Notes under the pieces: generated by a model | The model's database searches: none | Seen by the model: the letters and a program-made list of their open reading frames with translations, nothing else | What the model was told of the DNA's origin: nothing | Position numbers and translations under genes: made by a program | Part shown: piece after piece, positions 61,363 through 64,000 of the stretch | How positions within the stretch are numbered: the first letter of the stretch is position 1 | How the letters are laid out: every line of letters begins with the position of its first letter | From: Dillenia suffruticosa | Lineage: Eukaryota; Streptophyta; Magnoliopsida; Dilleniales; Dilleniaceae | Direction: 5' to 3' | Length of the DNA stretch: 64,000 bases | Assembly (NCBI GenBank): GCA_033439265.1 | Contig: JAVTVX010000026.1 | Span: 7,627,001-7,691,000, forward strand

Positions 61363-62357
61363 CTATCGGCTAGTATCACTATGCACTGTATATTCCCGAC
61401 TGCTAGTGGAAAGGGCTAAAATAGGAGTAGATGTCAACCGTTGTTTGAACTCCTGAAAGCTCACCTCATAACAATCATCCCAAACAAACTTGAACCCTTT
61501 CTGGGTCAATTTAGATAATGGAGCAGTTATCCGAGAAAATCCCTCTACAAATTGATGATAACACCCGGCTAAACCGAGAAAATTATGGATTTCAGTAACT
61601 GTCAGTGGCTGCTCCCACTTCAATATAGCCTTAATCTTTCGTAGATCAACATAAATACCTTCCATGGAGACAATGTGCCCTAAAAATCCTTTCTGTCTCA
61701 GCCAGAACTCACATTTCGAGAATTTGGCATATAACTGCTTCTCACGGAGTATCTGTAATGCCACTCGAAGGTGCTGAACATGATTTTCATCACTCCATGA
61801 ATACACAAAGATGTCATTGATAAATACGATGACAAACCGATCCAAAAAATCATGGAAGACTCGGTCCATCAAATCCATATAAGTAGTTGGGGCATTAGTC
61901 AACCAAAACGGCACGACTAAAAACTCATAGTGACCGTATCGGGTGTGAAAGGCTATCTTGGGTATATCTCCGGCCCGAACCGCAACTGATGATAACCCGA
62001 ACGAAGATCAATTTTTGAGAAAACCATAGCTCCCTGCGGCTGATCAAACAAATCATCTATATGTGGTAGGGGATATCTGTTTTTTATAGTGGCTTTATTC
62101 AACTGTCTGTAATCCACACAAAGCCGAAATATACCATTTTTCTTCTTTACGAATAATACCGGAGCATCCCAGGGTGACATACTTGGGCTTATAAACCTCT
62201 TGTCTAGAAGTTCCTGCAACTGAATCTTAAGCTCTCTCAGTTCAGCAGGCACCATTCTGCATGACGGAATAGAAATAGAATTGGTATCCGATACTAGATC
62301 AATCTCGAAATCAAACTCCCGAACTGGTAGTAATCCGGGAAACTTCTCGGAGAACAC
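61363..62357 (-). pseudogene. Reverse transcriptase region of gypsy B (fossil)
   Basis: [52 protein letters not shown] and [17 protein letters not shown] are the RT blocks in order. [17 protein letters not shown] and [18 protein letters not shown] follow, leading to RNase H. It is part of a broken element. Confidence 0.88.
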
Positions 62358-62379
62358 ATCTGGAAACTCCTACACCATA

Positions 62380-62870
62380 GGGACATCTTCAAGTCTCGGT
62401 CCCTTAACGGTGGTGTCGACAACATAGGCCAGATAAGCCACACAACCACGGTGTACCAAGCATCTGGCCTTCATAAAAGATATAATACTACGGGGCAATA
62501 CTCATCCTCGCCCCGGAATACAAACGGTGGCTGTTCGGACCTCCGAAACTCAACTTCTTTCGTGTAACAATCCATGGAAGCCCGGTGTAAACTCAGTTAA
62601 TCCATCCTTAAGATGACATCAAAATCCGTGATAGGGAGCGGAATCAGATCTGCCTCCAATACCGCCTCCCCAATACCGACCTCACAGCCCCTATAGACTG
62701 TATCTCAAATGATATGCTTGTTAAGAGTAGTGACTACCATAATCTCCTCATCAAGTGACGAGAGAGGCCTATCAGAATGGTGAGAGAACGTGTCGCTCAC
62801 ATATAAAAAATTCGACCCGGTATCTATGAGAATACGGGCGTCGATACTGAATATTCGCATGGTACCTAAA
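62380..62870 (-). pseudogene. Protease region of gypsy B (fossil)
   Basis: Short minus-strand pieces resemble the gypsy aspartic-protease region: an RILIDTGSNFLY-like active-site area near 62820 and FDVILRMD near 62610, in the expected place between gag and RT. It is decayed. Confidence 0.55.
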
Positions 62871-63049
62871 AGTAAGAAAAAGATTAAAGGTATTTAAAAT
62901 GCGAAGAAAAATAGATATCTTTATATATATATATATATATAACTAGTTAAGTTTCTAAAACTTTAATTAATTAAAACTGTATATCTACATCATGTTATAC
63001 AAAATCTCAAAAAGAGAGTACAACTAAAGTACTACACTAAGGGGTCTAC

Positions 63050-64000
63050 GGAAAGATTACCCATAATAACATCAGGGTTTGCCTGTGCGTCTTCCTGTGT
63101 TATCGCAAACACACGAGCCTGGGCTCTAGATTGCTGTCGCGATGGTCCTGGTACTGTATTACTCCCAGCTGCAGTCCAAGGAGCTATAAGAGCTGAGTGT
63201 GCAGGTGCCTCCTGCTGGCCTATGCCAGAAGTACTAGTACGACCCTAAGATGTCTGTCCTCCTCGACCTAACTCTGGGCAAGTACTCTTAATGTGACCTT
63301 GCTTCCCACACTGAAAGCAAGTAACTGGTACTCTACATGCCCCAAAGGCATGGTGGCTGCTGCATCTACGACAGAAAGGTTGTCTTTATGTAGTAGACTG
63401 TATAGAGACATTAGGGGCTAGTACCCCAAAACCCTGTGGTCGAGGTCCCTGTCCCGATCCTGTTGGTCTGAAGCTAAAAGAACCCCCGGGATGTCCAAAA
63501 CCTCTACCCCTCTTCGAAGACTGTCCACCTGCTGACCAATCTTCCTCTTCTGGTGACTCTCTCTCTGCCTAACCTCAGCTCGGACGATATTCTCTGCCCG
63601 ATATGCTGAATCAATCACCTCTGATAATGTAAAAGACGGAGTCACCGTCATATACTTTTTGATACTCAATTAGAGGCCATCTTTAAACTTGAATCTTATA
63701 TGAGTTGGTGTAGCCATGTTGGGGACAAAGGCCGCTAGTCGTCTAAGCTCAGCCTCGTACTCTGAAACTGACCTAGTCCCCTGGTATAAGTGTAGAAACT
63801 CCATCCTTATACGATCCTGCTGGAATAGGGTGAAGTACCTGCGGTCGAACTCGTGTAGAAAGTCCTCCCACCGTAGAGTCTGCGTAGCACTATCACGGAT
63901 AGCCTCCACCACGAGTGGGCATCTCCATCGAGGAGTCTTTCAGCAACTCTCAACTTAAGCTCCTCTGTCAACCTCAAATCAGTAAGCATCCTGCGAGTCC
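63050..64000 (-). pseudogene. gag region of gypsy B (fossil, cut by the window edge)
   Basis: About 63670-63990 gives LRWEDFLHEFDRRYF and LYQGTRSVSEYEAELRRLAA, the retrotransposon-gag domain. A cysteine-rich zinc-knuckle region follows at about 63280-63390. The N-terminal part lies beyond 64000. It is broken. Confidence 0.75.

Larger units (their letters stand above)
58540..64000 (-). mobile_element. Fossil Ty3/gypsy LTR retrotransposon B (runs off the window)
   Basis: On the minus strand from the right edge: gag, zinc knuckle, protease, RT, RNase H, integrase, then the 3' LTR, which starts TGTAACACCAACAC at 59432. The integrase-last order makes it Ty3/gypsy. It resembles element A in gag, RT and parts of the LTR but is a distinct family. 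It is broken, with about ten breaks in the visible part. Its 5' LTR is beyond the window, so its age cannot be judged from LTRs. Confidence 0.85.

Overview
The window is nuclear DNA of a flowering plant, most likely a eudicot. The evidence is GT-AG introns in plant-type genes (a xyloglucan endotransglucosylase/hydrolase and a plastid-type anthranilate synthase beta relic), strongly AT-rich spacers, and a dense mix of plant retrotransposons (Ty3/gypsy, Ty1/copia, L1-type LINEs, tRNA-derived SINEs) with CACTA and probable Mutator-like DNA elements. The species cannot be named from the sequence.

Layout. 1-2365: AT-rich spacer with small coding-like scraps. 2366-6560: fossil L1-type LINE on the minus strand. 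6600-16250: fossil Ty3/gypsy element on the minus strand with LTRs up to 2.4 kb. 17733-28900: a direct tandem duplication of a unit of about 1.8 kb. Its second copy is split by a Ty1/copia element (20601-28107, 5-bp target duplication GTCAC), and that copia is split by a CACTA-type element (24098-26800, 3-bp target duplication GAT). 28905-40980: mostly AT-rich spacer, with a SINE-like unit (32254-32440) and a second, more decayed LINE (36490-38260).

41450-43699: the one gene that looks intact, a four-exon group III-B XTH (XTH27/28-like, 329 aa), with its upstream region and a candidate poly(A) signal. 46634-49445: six exons of an anthranilate synthase beta-subunit gene on the minus strand. 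No first exon is seen and three exon junctions do not add up, so it is probably a pseudogene; its last intron holds a very short SINE with a perfect 18-bp target duplication. 50041-52478: a second CACTA-type element, sister to the first. 53593-54658: a foldback element with arms of about 400 bp. 58540-64000: a second Ty3/gypsy fossil that runs off the right edge.

The two host loci show no operon-like link: XTH is a secreted wall enzyme and ASB is plastid tryptophan metabolism. The least ordinary objects are the two sister CACTA elements. Each carries arrays of a GCGACGAA-type subterminal motif, two tRNA-like (A-box/B-box) modules in divergent orientation, and a roughly 80% GC minisatellite core of 350-450 bp between very AT-rich arms. 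All reading was by eye; identities and boundaries called approximate are estimates.
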